Shown piece after piece: positions 42,720 to 52,091 of a stretch of DNA of 64,000 nt. Made by a program: the position numbers and the translations under genes. The stretch's first letter is position 1. Every line of letters starts with the position of its first letter. This DNA comes from an uncultured Microbulbifer sp. (GTDB lineage Bacteria; Pseudomonadota; Gammaproteobacteria; Pseudomonadales; Cellvibrionaceae): positions 124,001 to 188,000 of the forward strand of contig NZ_CANMKV010000001.1 of assembly GCF_947498635.1 (NCBI RefSeq), read 5' to 3'. The notes under the pieces are model-generated. The model was not told the origin of the DNA and searched no databases. It saw only the letters and a program-made list of their open reading frames with translations.

Positions 42720-43982
42720 ATGCCCGCTTTTAGAGCAGGTTGGACCAAAATAGTTGAGATGGCCCCAATGGGTATAAAGCGAGGCCGCGATGTCTATGTA
42801 AATAATGCTCACTACCCTATGTATGCGAAAGTAAAACAAGAAGCTCGCACCAATTATCATTCTGCAACACTAATGCGAGCACTGATTAGCCTTAATGCTG
42901 ATACCGGCAACAGCCAGAGTGTAAATGGCGCAGGAACCATTCGCTATTTAAAGCGCAATGGTATGGCTATTGAATACTACATAGACAACAGCGATGTACT
43001 GATTAATAAACTCCATTTCGATGACACTTTACGCTCTGATACAGCAGGTCAAGGAACAGGTCTCTATGGTGTCAGAAATGTAGCTGATGAGTGGTCAACG
43101 GATAGAGCACCCAAGAATAAAATGTCGCTTGGACACAAATGGAACGGTGCACACTATGCTGCAGTGAGTGGAAAATTCAGCTCAAATGATTCAGCTGGAA
43201 AGATGCTTATCAAGCATATTGAAAAAGCTTATGGCGGAACGGAGATACTTCCCAAAGATATAGCTAAAGTTGACAACCACTACTCCCTCTATTGGATTAG
43301 TAGAGGGGAGCATGGTGCATTGCCTTCGGTGGATGGCCTAACCTCACTAATCCAGCAGGCAGCTGACGCCCGTGAATCCGTCAACTGGTTGATACACGGT
43401 GAGGGTGCAAAAACCTTCCAGCGGGCGTTGGAAGTCTTACAGACTGCACCCTCTTTAAGCCGTTTTGCGGCGAAAGATGAGGAAATCGTGCGCGGATTAC
43501 GCATGAAAATGGCAGGCCAGAAAATCTTTCTCTCCAACCCTGTGGGCGCAAATCCCGATAAAATTGAAAACCTCTGTGGGGCCGTTGGCCTCACCTATGT
43601 GGACAAAAATATCAATACACGAAATTTCAAAACAGCAGGCGCATGGCGCAACTCCTGGTTTGAAGTTACTGCCATAGGGGCCATGGCTGTAAGTACGGGG
43701 ATTGGTCCGACTGCGTTAAAGAAAAGCGGGATTGGTGCACTTCAAAAACAAGTCGAACCTTTGATGGATGCAGTCGGAACATTTGTAGCTAACACGGATC
43801 TTGGACCTGCTCTTAAAGTTGGTGGTGCAGCTTTCGTTGCCTTTACCGTTGGCAAAACCCAATTTACGAAATGGCGAGATAATATCCGCGCGATCAGGGC
43901 AACCGCAAGCAGTACCTTTGGCCGTGGCAATGAATATTGGTACGAGAGTGATGAAGATCTGCTGGAACAATTATCAGCCTAA
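42720..43982 (+). CDS. Hypothetical protein (420 aa) with hydrophobic C-terminal segments
   Basis: Not recognised. AAGGAGATCTTATG is a near-ideal ribosome site and start. The N-terminal 300 residues are soluble and mixed. The C-terminal part has two moderately hydrophobic glycine/alanine-rich segments (WFEVTAIGAMAVSTGIG, about 318-334; LGPALKVGGAAFVAFTVGK, about 361-379) that could insert into a membrane. It lies in one unit with the 295-aa protein. An effector, transporter accessory or enzyme role cannot be told apart from sequence. Confidence 0.6.
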   Translation: MPAFRAGWTKIVEMAPMGIKRGRDVYVNNAHYPMYAKVKQEARTNYHSATLMRALISLNADTGNSQSVNGAGTIRYLKRNGMAIEYYIDNSDVLINKLHFDDTLRSDTAGQGTGLYGVRNVADEWSTDRAPKNKMSLGHKWNGAHYAAVSGKFSSNDSAGKMLIKHIEKAYGGTEILPKDIAKVDNHYSLYWISRGEHGALPSVDGLTSLIQQAADARESVNWLIHGEGAKTFQRALEVLQTAPSLSRFAAKDEEIVRGLRMKMAGQKIFLSNPVGANPDKIENLCGAVGLTYVDKNINTRNFKTAGAWRNSWFEVTAIGAMAVSTGIGPTALKKSGIGALQKQVEPLMDAVGTFVANTDLGPALKVGGAAFVAFTVGKTQFTKWRDNIRAIRATASSTFGRGNEYWYESDEDLLEQLSA

Positions 43983-44034
43983 TGCCTTAGCGATAATCAC
44001 TCTCTGGTTAACCTTGTAAATTTTGGAATTCAAA

Positions 44035-44056
44035 GGTGCCGGCATAGGCCGGTACC
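44035..44056. terminator. Hairpin after the hypothetical pair
   Basis: GGTGCCGGC and GCCGGTACC pair over nine positions with one G-U, around ATAG. It ends the two-gene unit 50 bp past its last stop. The next 200 bp before ompW contain no gene. Confidence 0.55.
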
Positions 44057-44265
44057 TATAAAATCATGCAGTATTTAGCTATTTGATCTCACACATAACC
44101 TCTCGTTAAACCATCTGCACTAAACCTTCTCCCTTCTGCTCGATTTTCTCTGAACGATAACCACATTCATCCTTCTTACAAATAGCTGTCGAAATAAGCG
44201 CTTATTTTTACCGCTACACTGATTGCGTAGCCCTAATTTCGGGTGGATGCACAGGGGAGTAAGAG

Positions 44266-45003
44266 ATGCAACGGCTCGGACTGTTAGCAACGTTTTTTTC
44301 CACTTTATTCATCAGCAGCCAATCCCTCGCTGAGTATAAGAAAGGGGACTATATTGTTCGCGTCGGTGCCGCGGCCGTCGATCCGAAGGACGATTCCGAT
44401 AATCTCTATCTAAATGGCACCGAATTGCCCGACACAAGAGTTTATGTGGATACCGGCTATTCCGTTAATTTTACCGGCACCTGGTTATTCGCCGATCACT
44501 GGGGGCTGGGGCTTTTGGCGGCATTGCCATTCAAACATGACCTGGACGTGCGCGGCTTGCCAGACCCGGATACTGGCGAACCCCTCGGCAAGGTGCGCCT
44601 GGGGGATATCAAACACCTGCCACCCACCCTTACCCTGCAGTGGTATCCCGTATGCACTGAGTCTTGGGTACAGCCCTATATTGGCGTCGGTATCAATTAC
44701 ACCCATTTCTTCAGCGAACATATCAACCGCGCAACGCAGAACTACTTTGAGACCGTACTCGGTGCTGAGTCACGGGCAAGGCTCAAGCTCGACAATTCCT
44801 GGGGCTTGGCGGGGGAAGTTGGTATAGACGTCACCTTAGGTCGGGAGAATCGATGGCTGTTTAATGCGGCTGTTTGGTATTTGGATATCGATACCGAAGC
44901 GGACATCCATTTTCACACCGGCGCTGACGATAGCTCGCGAATCCATGTGGATGTGGACATAGACCCCTTTGTTTTCTCCCTGGGGATCGGCTATCACTTT
45001 TGA
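44266..45003 (+). CDS. ompW: OmpW-family outer membrane protein
   Basis: A small 8-stranded outer-membrane beta barrel with a hydrophobic channel, linked in the family to uptake of small hydrophobic compounds. Signal peptide MQRLGLLATFFSTLFISSQSLA, then GDYIVRVGAAAVDPKDDSDN (the OmpW N-terminus) and the family motif LPPTLTLQWYP near 124. It ends with aromatic residues ...GIGYHF, as barrels recognised by BamA do. It has 245 aa. A second, diverged OmpW is at 58844-59608. Confidence 0.93.
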   Translation: MQRLGLLATFFSTLFISSQSLAEYKKGDYIVRVGAAAVDPKDDSDNLYLNGTELPDTRVYVDTGYSVNFTGTWLFADHWGLGLLAALPFKHDLDVRGLPDPDTGEPLGKVRLGDIKHLPPTLTLQWYPVCTESWVQPYIGVGINYTHFFSEHINRATQNYFETVLGAESRARLKLDNSWGLAGEVGIDVTLGRENRWLFNAAVWYLDIDTEADIHFHTGADDSSRIHVDVDIDPFVFSLGIGYHF

Positions 45004-45188
45004 GACCGCTTAACCTTACTTAGTCCATAGCGATACAACACCCACCCTATCATTCTGATTTACAGAATGAGTTCGCCTATTTTTACCAATTTTCATTCTG
45101 CCTGCTCCCGTTAAACTGCTTTTTATCGACAACGATGCCTCAAACAGAGCATGACTCTATAACGAATCCCCAGATTAAGGAGCACTAC

Positions 45189-45617
45189 ATGACCACTTCC
45201 ACCCTGTCCTCAGCTCAAGCCTCTACTAACGCCCCCCTATTTCCAGCCATTGCCGACCTGTCCGGGCGAATCGGCCTGGCGGCAATATTTTTTCTGGCGG
45301 GCGTCAACAAGATTCAGAATTATGAGGGCAGCGCCCAGTATCTGACCTATGGTGGCCTACCTGAAATACTATTGCCGCTGGTGATTGTGTTTGAGATTGG
45401 CGGCGCTCTGGCGTTAATCCTGGGCTTTCAGGTTCGCCTCACCGCTTTGGCTTTTGCCAGCTTCAGCCTAGTCACTGCCGCCCTGTTCCATAACAATCTG
45501 GGGGATCAAATTCAATTTCTGATGTTTTTTAAAAATCTGGCCATTGCCGGTGGTTTTCTGGTAGTTGCCGCCCATGGTGCCGGGCGCCTTAGCCTAGATA
45601 AGCGCAATAGTATTTAA
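45189..45617 (+). CDS. DoxX-family membrane protein
   Basis: A 142-aa protein with four hydrophobic helices. Starting at the ATG at 45189 (AAGGAG eight bases ahead) it begins MTTSTLSS; the longer frame to 45135 has no ribosome site. LSGRIGLAAIFFLAGVNKIQ and LLPLVIVFEIGGALALILG are the DoxX signatures. Relatives support thiol or quinone redox balance. It is followed by the glutathionyl-hydroquinone reductase gene 71 bp downstream, as in the E. coli yqjF-yqjG pair. Confidence 0.9.
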   Translation: MTTSTLSSAQASTNAPLFPAIADLSGRIGLAAIFFLAGVNKIQNYEGSAQYLTYGGLPEILLPLVIVFEIGGALALILGFQVRLTALAFASFSLVTAALFHNNLGDQIQFLMFFKNLAIAGGFLVVAAHGAGRLSLDKRNSI

Positions 45618-45688
45618 ACTCTGGAACAAGAATTGGGCCCACTCTATTTTATCCAGGGCCAGCTGTAACACAGATATTGGAGATGAAC

Positions 45689-46666
45689 ATGGGACTGTTG
45701 ATCAACGGCCAATGGCATGACCAGTGGTACGATACTAAAGATTCCGGCGGTGCATTTAAACGAGAGACAGCGCAGCTGCGCAACTGGGTGACAGCCGATG
45801 GCAGCGCCGGGCCCAGTGGTACTGGGGGCTTTAAGGCGGAGTCGAGACGCTACCACTTGTATGTATCCCTGGCCTGCCCGTGGGCCCACCGCACTCTGAT
45901 TTTCCGCAAGCTGAAAAAACTGGAAGAACATATCAGTCTCTCTATAGTGAGTCCGGATATGCTCGATCAAGGCTGGAGCTTTCATATGGATGAGGGCAGC
46001 AGCGGTGATGCTCTGTTTGATTATCACTATATGCATCAGGTTTATACCCACAACAAGCCCGATTACTCTGGACGAGTTACGGTGCCAGTGCTATGGGATA
46101 AGCAGACAAACGGTATTGTCAGTAATGAATCCTCAGAAATTATTCGTATGTTTAATACTGCGTTTAATCGTATTACCGGAGATACTCAAGACTTTTTCCC
46201 CAAGGATAAACAACAGGCGATTGAAACGATTAATCAACTGGTGTACGAGAGCATCAATAATGGTGTATACCGCAGTGGCTTTGCCACTACCCAGGAAGCC
46301 TATGAAGAGGCCTACCGCCAGCTATTTGCCGCACTCGATCAGATGGAAAACATTCTAGCCCGCCAGCGCTACTTGATAGGAGAAGAAATCACGGAGGCAG
46401 ACTGGCGACTATTTACCACCCTGATACGCTTCGACTCCGTATACCACGGACACTTTAAGTGCAATCGCCAGCGCCTGGAAGATTTTCCCAACTTGCGCAA
46501 CTATGTACGTGAGTTGTACCAGTGGCCCGGTATCGTCGAAACCGTAAATTTCCAACATATCAAGCGGCACTATTACTTCAGTCATACGTCCATCAATCCA
46601 ACCCAGGTTGTACCTACTGGGCCGAATATTGACTACAGCAGCCCGCACAATCGAGCTGAACAATAA
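45689..46666 (+). CDS. yqjG: Glutathionyl-hydroquinone reductase (YqjG/ECM4 type)
   Basis: Xi-class glutathione transferase that removes glutathione from glutathionyl-hydroquinones, cytosolic. The 325-aa protein has catalytic Cys in LACPWAHRTL (about residue 63), the extended N-terminal region GAFKRETAQLRNWVT typical of the class, and the C-terminal helical domain with TEADWRLFTTLIRFDSVY, a family signature. GGAG seven bases before the ATG at 45689 decides the start over two upstream in-frame codons. It follows DoxX; LysR and pirin genes come next. Confidence 0.95.
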   Translation: MGLLINGQWHDQWYDTKDSGGAFKRETAQLRNWVTADGSAGPSGTGGFKAESRRYHLYVSLACPWAHRTLIFRKLKKLEEHISLSIVSPDMLDQGWSFHMDEGSSGDALFDYHYMHQVYTHNKPDYSGRVTVPVLWDKQTNGIVSNESSEIIRMFNTAFNRITGDTQDFFPKDKQQAIETINQLVYESINNGVYRSGFATTQEAYEEAYRQLFAALDQMENILARQRYLIGEEITEADWRLFTTLIRFDSVYHGHFKCNRQRLEDFPNLRNYVRELYQWPGIVETVNFQHIKRHYYFSHTSINPTQVVPTGPNIDYSSPHNRAEQ

Positions 46667-46680
46667 CCGCCACGAACAGC

Positions 46681-46705
46681 AAGTAGGCCGCTCTGCGGCC
46701 AACTT
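46681..46705 (+). terminator. Hairpin after yqjG
   Basis: AAGT-A-GGCCGC, loop TCT, GCGGCC-A-ACTT: a 10-bp stem with one A-A mismatch, 15 bp past the stop. No long T-run. Confidence 0.65.
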
Positions 46706-46865
46706 CCATCACAACCATGTGGATCCCACCTTTTCAATACTCGACCACATCCAGTAAATTGTCTGTCTCTTCTCCAGTTCTGTTGGATAATAGAGCGTGA
46801 TCTAATAAAACTGGCCAGTAATCATCAAACGCTTATGCAAGAGCTCCACTTACAAGGATAGATCC

Positions 46866-47765
46866 ATGCAAAAAACCACCCTAGAGCAATGGCGTATGTT
46901 TAAAGCCGTTGTGGATGCCGGCGGTTTTAACCAAGCATCATCCGTTGTGCACAAGAGCCAGTCCAGTATTCACCATGCCGTAACAAATCTGGAGGCCGCT
47001 CTTGGGGTCAAGTTATTTGAAGTCTCAGGGCGTAAGGTGATGCTCACCGAGGCGGGCCAACTCCTGCTGCGCCGCGGGAAGTATCTGCTGGAAGAAGTCT
47101 CTCGCATTGAGGCTATCGCCGACTCTCTCAGCGAGGGCGTGGAGTCAGAACTGCGTATTGCCGTGGATGGGGCCTTTCCACAAAAAGTCGTCTTTAAAGC
47201 ACTGGAAAAAGTCTCCGGTATTTTTCCTCAGGTCAATATCGATATTGTGGACACGGTATTGTCGGGTACCAATGAGCTGATTCTGGAGGGAATGGTAGAT
47301 TTAGGTCTCTCGGCATTTACCATGAATGATAGTCTCAACGATGAGATATGTCGTATTGAATTTGTGGCTGTCGCCCACAAAGATCATCCTCTGCACCAGT
47401 ATAAACGTGAACTAACTTATGAGGATCTAAAATCCTATCGACAGATTATAGTGCGGGATTCCGCCATACAGACCAACCGGGATTCCGGTTGGCTGGGGGC
47501 AGAGCAACGTTGGAAAGTGGGGAGTTTGCGTGCATCACTGGATTTAATTGCACAGGGAATGGGGTTCGCCTGGCTACCCTTACCATTAGTGGCCGATTTA
47601 CTCGATGACGGCACCCTGAAATTACTCCGCCTGGTAAAGGGGGGAAAGCGCTCATCCAATTTTTATTTAAACTTTAAAGATCAAGATAAACTCGGTCCTG
47701 CCGCCAGAGAATTTATTGGCGAACTACGTTTTCTTACCCTGGAAATTTCAGATTTTTCGGGATAA
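46866..47765 (+). CDS. LysR-family regulator, YhaJ-like position
   Basis: A full-length LTTR of 299 aa: winged helix at 4-63 (QWRMFKAVVDAGGFNQASSV), then effector domain from about 90 (SELRIAVDGAFPQKVVFKAL). AAGGATAGATCC precedes the ATG. It lies between yqjG and the pirin gene. In E. coli the LysR gene yhaJ and pirin gene yhaK are close to yqjFG, so it probably regulates these redox genes. The inducer is not evident. Confidence 0.92.
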   Translation: MQKTTLEQWRMFKAVVDAGGFNQASSVVHKSQSSIHHAVTNLEAALGVKLFEVSGRKVMLTEAGQLLLRRGKYLLEEVSRIEAIADSLSEGVESELRIAVDGAFPQKVVFKALEKVSGIFPQVNIDIVDTVLSGTNELILEGMVDLGLSAFTMNDSLNDEICRIEFVAVAHKDHPLHQYKRELTYEDLKSYRQIIVRDSAIQTNRDSGWLGAEQRWKVGSLRASLDLIAQGMGFAWLPLPLVADLLDDGTLKLLRLVKGGKRSSNFYLNFKDQDKLGPAAREFIGELRFLTLEISDFSG

Positions 47766-48058
47766 CGCCTCAGCAACAACCCTCTGAAGCCGCCATAACA
47801 ACTGATAGCTTCTTACGAACTGATAGAGTAGATATCATCTCTAAAACCTGCTTACTTTTTCTTTAGAGAATTCAGCTGAATTTAATTAATTTTTTCCTCA
47901 ATGCGTAGACCCGCCCCCTTTGAGGCACCCCTACATTATTAAACAGTCCATTCTGTAGAAACGAATAATCAATTCAACTTTATCCGATATTCATTCGAGC
48001 CACCCCTATCTATCATAGCCATAACACACTTATTTACATCACCAGCGAGGCCCAGGCT

Positions 48059-48754
48059 ATGTTTTATTTCAGACCTTCTCAGGGGCGCGGGCAAGCTCGA
48101 TTTGGCTGGCTCAACAGTAAACACACCTTTTCATTCGGCCACTATTACGATCCCAAACATATGGGCTTTTCCGCACTTCGTGTAATAAACGATGACATCG
48201 TGAGACCTGGTGCAGGTTTTGATACGCACGGTCACCGGGATATGGAAATTATTTCCTACATCCTGACGGGCGCAATTGAGCATTGTGATAGTGAGGGGAA
48301 TCGTTTTGTTGTTCCTGCCGGCGAGGTCCAACGAATGAGTGCCGGAACGGGTATCACCCACTCGGAATACAATCACTCAAAATCACAAAATCTAAGGTTC
48401 CTGCAAATATGGATTCAGCCCAACCGCCGCGGTATTAAGCCCGATTATGAGCAGCGGTCGATCGCACAGATCGGAAAAATGACTCCTCTGGTGACAGCCG
48501 ATGGCCGGGGCCAATCACTTTCCATACAACAAGATGCCAATCTGTACCGGCTGCAATTAACTTGCGGGGAGACTATCTCACTGGACACCCTTGAACGCCC
48601 CGGTTACCTACACGTCATTGAGGGAGCAACCGGTGTCAATGGTAGGCACCGGCTGAGCGCGGGGGATGGTCTGGGATTATTTAAGGAGCGGATACAACTT
48701 GAATCCTCGGCAGAGGGGTTTACCGCACTTTGGTTTGACCTGCCCGCCACTTGA
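48059..48754 (+). CDS. Pirin-family bicupin protein (YhhW/YhaK type)
   Basis: Cupin-fold metalloprotein; some bacterial members have quercetin 2,3-dioxygenase activity or act as redox sensors. The 231 aa carry the N-terminal metal ligands in FDTHGHRDMEI (His57, His59) and GITHSEYN (His101, Glu103), the complete 3-His/1-Glu set. N-terminus GRGQARFGWLNSKHTFSFGHYYDP is the pirin signature. It stands 293 bp after the LysR gene with its own promoter region. Confidence 0.94.
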   Translation: MFYFRPSQGRGQARFGWLNSKHTFSFGHYYDPKHMGFSALRVINDDIVRPGAGFDTHGHRDMEIISYILTGAIEHCDSEGNRFVVPAGEVQRMSAGTGITHSEYNHSKSQNLRFLQIWIQPNRRGIKPDYEQRSIAQIGKMTPLVTADGRGQSLSIQQDANLYRLQLTCGETISLDTLERPGYLHVIEGATGVNGRHRLSAGDGLGLFKERIQLESSAEGFTALWFDLPAT

Positions 48755-49016
48755 TTCAAATAGCTCATGACTAGCCTCACGCTCAGGGCCGGCGGCAAGG
48801 ACTTATCCCGAGGCTAAGAATTCGATTCGGACTTTGCACCTTTATCAATTTAAAAAGAACCCGAAAGCGAATCATTAAAAAACTGAGATATGCCGTATCC
48901 GGCCCTAAGCAGAGCCTGAATACCCTGTAAAGAATAGTGCGTGACACTTTACCCAACTCGCCCGCCCAACCGCCGATTCCCTCCTAAAATAGAGCGAGGC
49001 ATTTGGGGATGAAGCA

Positions 49017-51302
49017 ATGGACAAAGCTGGCGACATGGATGGTCGCGAGAGAAATGAGGCCGCGCCAGGGCGATTGCTTTCCCTGCTTTCGCCGGTGCCC
49101 CCCGCGCTTTTCGCTATTGTTCTGCTGATTCTGATGCCGGATATTTCTGACGGTAGAGAATTTTCTTTTGGCGTTACCTGGGTTGCCGCACTGGGTATAT
49201 CCCTGCGTTTCTACATCGATGGCCTGAGTTTCCTTTTTGCCCTGTTGATTAGTGGGATTGGTGTGTTTGTGGCCATCTATGCGGCCGCATACCTACGCGG
49301 ACATCCCGATCTGCGTCGTTTTTATTTTTATTTATACCTTTTTATGGTCGGTATGCTGGGCCTAGTGCTGGCGGGGGATTTAATTACCCTGTTTGTATTT
49401 TGGGAAGTGACCACTATTTCCAGCTATCTGTTGATTGGATTTAATAATACGAGTGCTGTCGCGCGCCGCTCTGCCCTTCAAGCCCTACTAGTCACTACCT
49501 TAGGTGGGTTGTGCCTGCTGGTTGGATTGCTGCTACTAGGTTCTGTGGCGGATAGCTTTGAGTTGCGACAGGTGTTAGCTTCAAGTGAAGCCGTGCACAA
49601 AAGTCCTCTTTATTTACCGATCTTGATCTTGATTTTAATTGGTGCCTTCTGTAAATCCGCACAGTTACCCTTTCATTTCTGGCTGCCCAATGCCATGGCC
49701 GCGCCAACACCAGTGAGCGCCTATTTGCACTCCGCCACCATGGTAAAAGCCGGCATCTATTTGCTCGCCCGTATGCACCCGATACTGGCACATACTGAAT
49801 GGTGGGAATGGATATTAACCTGTACCGGTGCCGCAACGGCGGCAGTGGCTGCGGTAGCGGCACTGCGCCAGACGGACCTGAAACTCGCCCTGGCATACAC
49901 CACACTCATAGCGCTGGGCACGATCACCATGTTTCTTGGCTCCGACGCTTCGGCCGCGGTAGCCGCCGCCATTACTTTTTTATTGGTGCACTCCTTTTAC
50001 AAGGCGGCACTTTTTATGGTGGTCGGTATCATCGACAAACAGGCAGGCACTCGAAACCTGAACAAACTGGGCGGCCTCGGCCGCTGCATGCCAATCACTG
50101 TCATTGCCGCTTCCGCGGCAGCACTCTCTATGGCCGGATTTCCCCCTTTTCTCGGCTTTATCGGCAAGGAATTAAAATATGAGGGCGCCCTTGCTGTGGC
50201 CTCAGAGCCCGCCCTCGTTGCTACCGTTGCCGTTTTTGTTAACGCCGTTACGGTGACCGTTGCCGGGATGGTCGCATTAAAGCCCTTTTGGCGAAAGAAA
50301 CCGCAGCAACTCCCCAAGGTAAAAGAAGCACCTGTGGGACTGTGGATTAGCCCGTTGATCTTAAGTGGCCTGGGGCTCACTTTCGGATTGGCGCCCGATC
50401 TCGTTGGCGGCGGTCTGGTGGAGCCGGCTTTAAGTGCAGTACTGGGCATTCCAGAGACCATCAAGCTGCAACTCTGGCACGGCATCAATATTCCCCTTCT
50501 GATGAGTATCCTCACGTTTATTTTAGGGGTGACCATGTATTTGGGGTTGCGCCGCTTGCGCGCTTGGCTGGCCTGGGACTTCAAACACGCGCCCACCAGT
50601 GCCGATCAAATGTGGGATAAATCCCTAGAGTTACTCAAGGCCTTTGCGTCTGCGCAAACTCGCATTCTGCAAAATGGGGTAATGCGCCGCTATTTGAGCG
50701 TTATTTTTACGACGATATCCCTGGCCCTGGCTTTCGCCTTGATTCATTCCGGGCAATACCCTCTGGACTACAACTGGCCGCAATTAAACTTAAAAGAGTG
50801 GGCGGCGTTGTTACTAACTGTGGGAGGGGCTTTTATGGCGGGGTCTGCGCGCAAGCCTTTAATAGCTATCTGCGCCCTTGGTGCTCTGGGTGTGGGAATT
50901 GCTTTAATCTACTTATTCCTCGGGGCGCCGGATGTTGCTATCACTCAGCTGCTTGTTGAAACCCTGTACCTGGTGCTGGTTGCCGCAATTTTACCGCGCC
51001 TACCGGTATTCAATCCCGGCAGAAAAGTACTGTTTCGGCCTCGCGACGCGACACTCGGCGCAGTACTGGGCCTCCTGATTACTCTCAGCCTTTTGGCCGT
51101 TCTGCAAACACCACTAGTCAGTCCAACGAGTGAATTCTTTGTAGAGGCTGCGGTACCCGAGGGCCATGGCCGCAATATCGTCAATGTGATTCTGGTGGAC
51201 TTTCGTGCGCTGGATACCTTTGGCGAAATTATTGTTGTCTTTACCGCGGCTATAGCGGCAGTCACCTTACTCGGTCACCAATTGCGGCGGGGAAAACAAT
51301 GA
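49017..51302 (+). CDS. mrpA: Mrp Na+/H+ antiporter subunit A
   Basis: The largest membrane subunit of the multi-subunit Na+(K+)/H+ antiporter, related to complex I subunit ND5/NuoL. The 761 aa have some 20 helices. The proton-channel core shows FVFWEVTTISSYLLIGF (Glu of TM5), SAQLPFHFWLPNAMAAPTPVSAYLHSATMVKAGIYL and HSFYKAALFMVVG. The C-terminus has the DUF4040/MnhB-like extension (FLGAPDVAITQLLVETLYLV; VNVILVDFRALDTFGE). Its stop overlaps the mrpB start (ATGA, 51299-51302). It is the first gene of a complete mrpABCDEFG operon that supports pH and sodium homeostasis, fitting a marine host. Confidence 0.96.
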   Translation: MDKAGDMDGRERNEAAPGRLLSLLSPVPPALFAIVLLILMPDISDGREFSFGVTWVAALGISLRFYIDGLSFLFALLISGIGVFVAIYAAAYLRGHPDLRRFYFYLYLFMVGMLGLVLAGDLITLFVFWEVTTISSYLLIGFNNTSAVARRSALQALLVTTLGGLCLLVGLLLLGSVADSFELRQVLASSEAVHKSPLYLPILILILIGAFCKSAQLPFHFWLPNAMAAPTPVSAYLHSATMVKAGIYLLARMHPILAHTEWWEWILTCTGAATAAVAAVAALRQTDLKLALAYTTLIALGTITMFLGSDASAAVAAAITFLLVHSFYKAALFMVVGIIDKQAGTRNLNKLGGLGRCMPITVIAASAAALSMAGFPPFLGFIGKELKYEGALAVASEPALVATVAVFVNAVTVTVAGMVALKPFWRKKPQQLPKVKEAPVGLWISPLILSGLGLTFGLAPDLVGGGLVEPALSAVLGIPETIKLQLWHGINIPLLMSILTFILGVTMYLGLRRLRAWLAWDFKHAPTSADQMWDKSLELLKAFASAQTRILQNGVMRRYLSVIFTTISLALAFALIHSGQYPLDYNWPQLNLKEWAALLLTVGGAFMAGSARKPLIAICALGALGVGIALIYLFLGAPDVAITQLLVETLYLVLVAAILPRLPVFNPGRKVLFRPRDATLGAVLGLLITLSLLAVLQTPLVSPTSEFFVEAAVPEGHGRNIVNVILVDFRALDTFGEIIVVFTAAIAAVTLLGHQLRRGKQ

Positions 51303-51715
51303 ATTCACTGATACTACAAACGGCGACTCGCGTGCTGGTCGCACTGATTCTGGTGTTTTCCATTTATATGCTACTGCGTGGCCATAACTATCCAGGTGGC
51401 GGATTTATTGCCGGTTTGATCGCCGCTTCGGCATTCGCATTATTCGCCATAGCTTGGGGCATGGAGTCGGCACAGAGTGCCCTTAGAATACCTCCCGGCA
51501 ATCTCGCGGCAAGCGGCGTGCTGATCGCCGCACTCTCTGGAATGCTGGCATTATTCTCCGGCGATGCCCCCTTTTCAGGCCAGTGGCTGCGACTCACTGG
51601 CGATAAAACTACTGGCGGGATCTCTATCAGCAATGTACTGATATTTGATATCGGTGTTTATCTGGCCGTACTCGGTGCGGTACTGACCTTGATTTTTGCG
51701 CTGGAGGAAGCCTGA
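51299..51715 (+). CDS. mrpB: Mrp antiporter subunit B
   Basis: A 138-aa, four-helix subunit. It opens with NSLILQTATRVLVALILVFSIYMLLRGHNYPGGGFIAGL, the MnhB signature. The ATG overlaps the mrpA TGA by four bases, so translation is coupled; mrpC starts two bases after its stop. Confidence 0.94.
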   Translation: MNSLILQTATRVLVALILVFSIYMLLRGHNYPGGGFIAGLIAASAFALFAIAWGMESAQSALRIPPGNLAASGVLIAALSGMLALFSGDAPFSGQWLRLTGDKTTGGISISNVLIFDIGVYLAVLGAVLTLIFALEEA

Positions 51716-51716
51716 T

Positions 51717-52091
51717 ATGGAAGGCCCTCTCGCCCTCGTTGTCGGTATATTGATTGCCACCGGCGTCTATTTGATGCTGGCGCGTAATTTATTGCATTAT
51801 TTATTTGGCTTGGTATTAATTAGTAACGCCGCTAATCTGGCTATTTTTATTGCGGGTAGAGTCACCCGCGCCGCGCCGCCCCTCATCCCTGAAGGCCTGC
51901 AGGTTCCCCCCGAGCCAATTTCCAACCCTTTACCCCAGGCATTGATCCTAACCGCAATCGTTATCGGTTTCGGTTTACTGGCCTTTGCTCTCGCATTAAT
52001 TGCCCAGGCCTACAAGGTGCTTGGCACTCTGGATGTGGATTCCATGCGCATCGCCGAACCTATCCCACCCAAGAGGGAAAAATCCCTTTGA
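51717..52091 (+). CDS. mrpC: Mrp antiporter subunit C
   Basis: A 124-aa NuoK-like subunit. From the ATG at 51717 (GGAGGA eight bases ahead): MEGPLALVVGILIATGVYLML, then the conserved YLFGLVLISNAANLAIF and the PLPQALILTAIVIGFGLLAFALALI helix. The frame extends back to 51696 inside mrpB without a ribosome site. Its TGA overlaps the TTG start of mrpD. Confidence 0.94.
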   Translation: MEGPLALVVGILIATGVYLMLARNLLHYLFGLVLISNAANLAIFIAGRVTRAAPPLIPEGLQVPPEPISNPLPQALILTAIVIGFGLLAFALALIAQAYKVLGTLDVDSMRIAEPIPPKREKSL

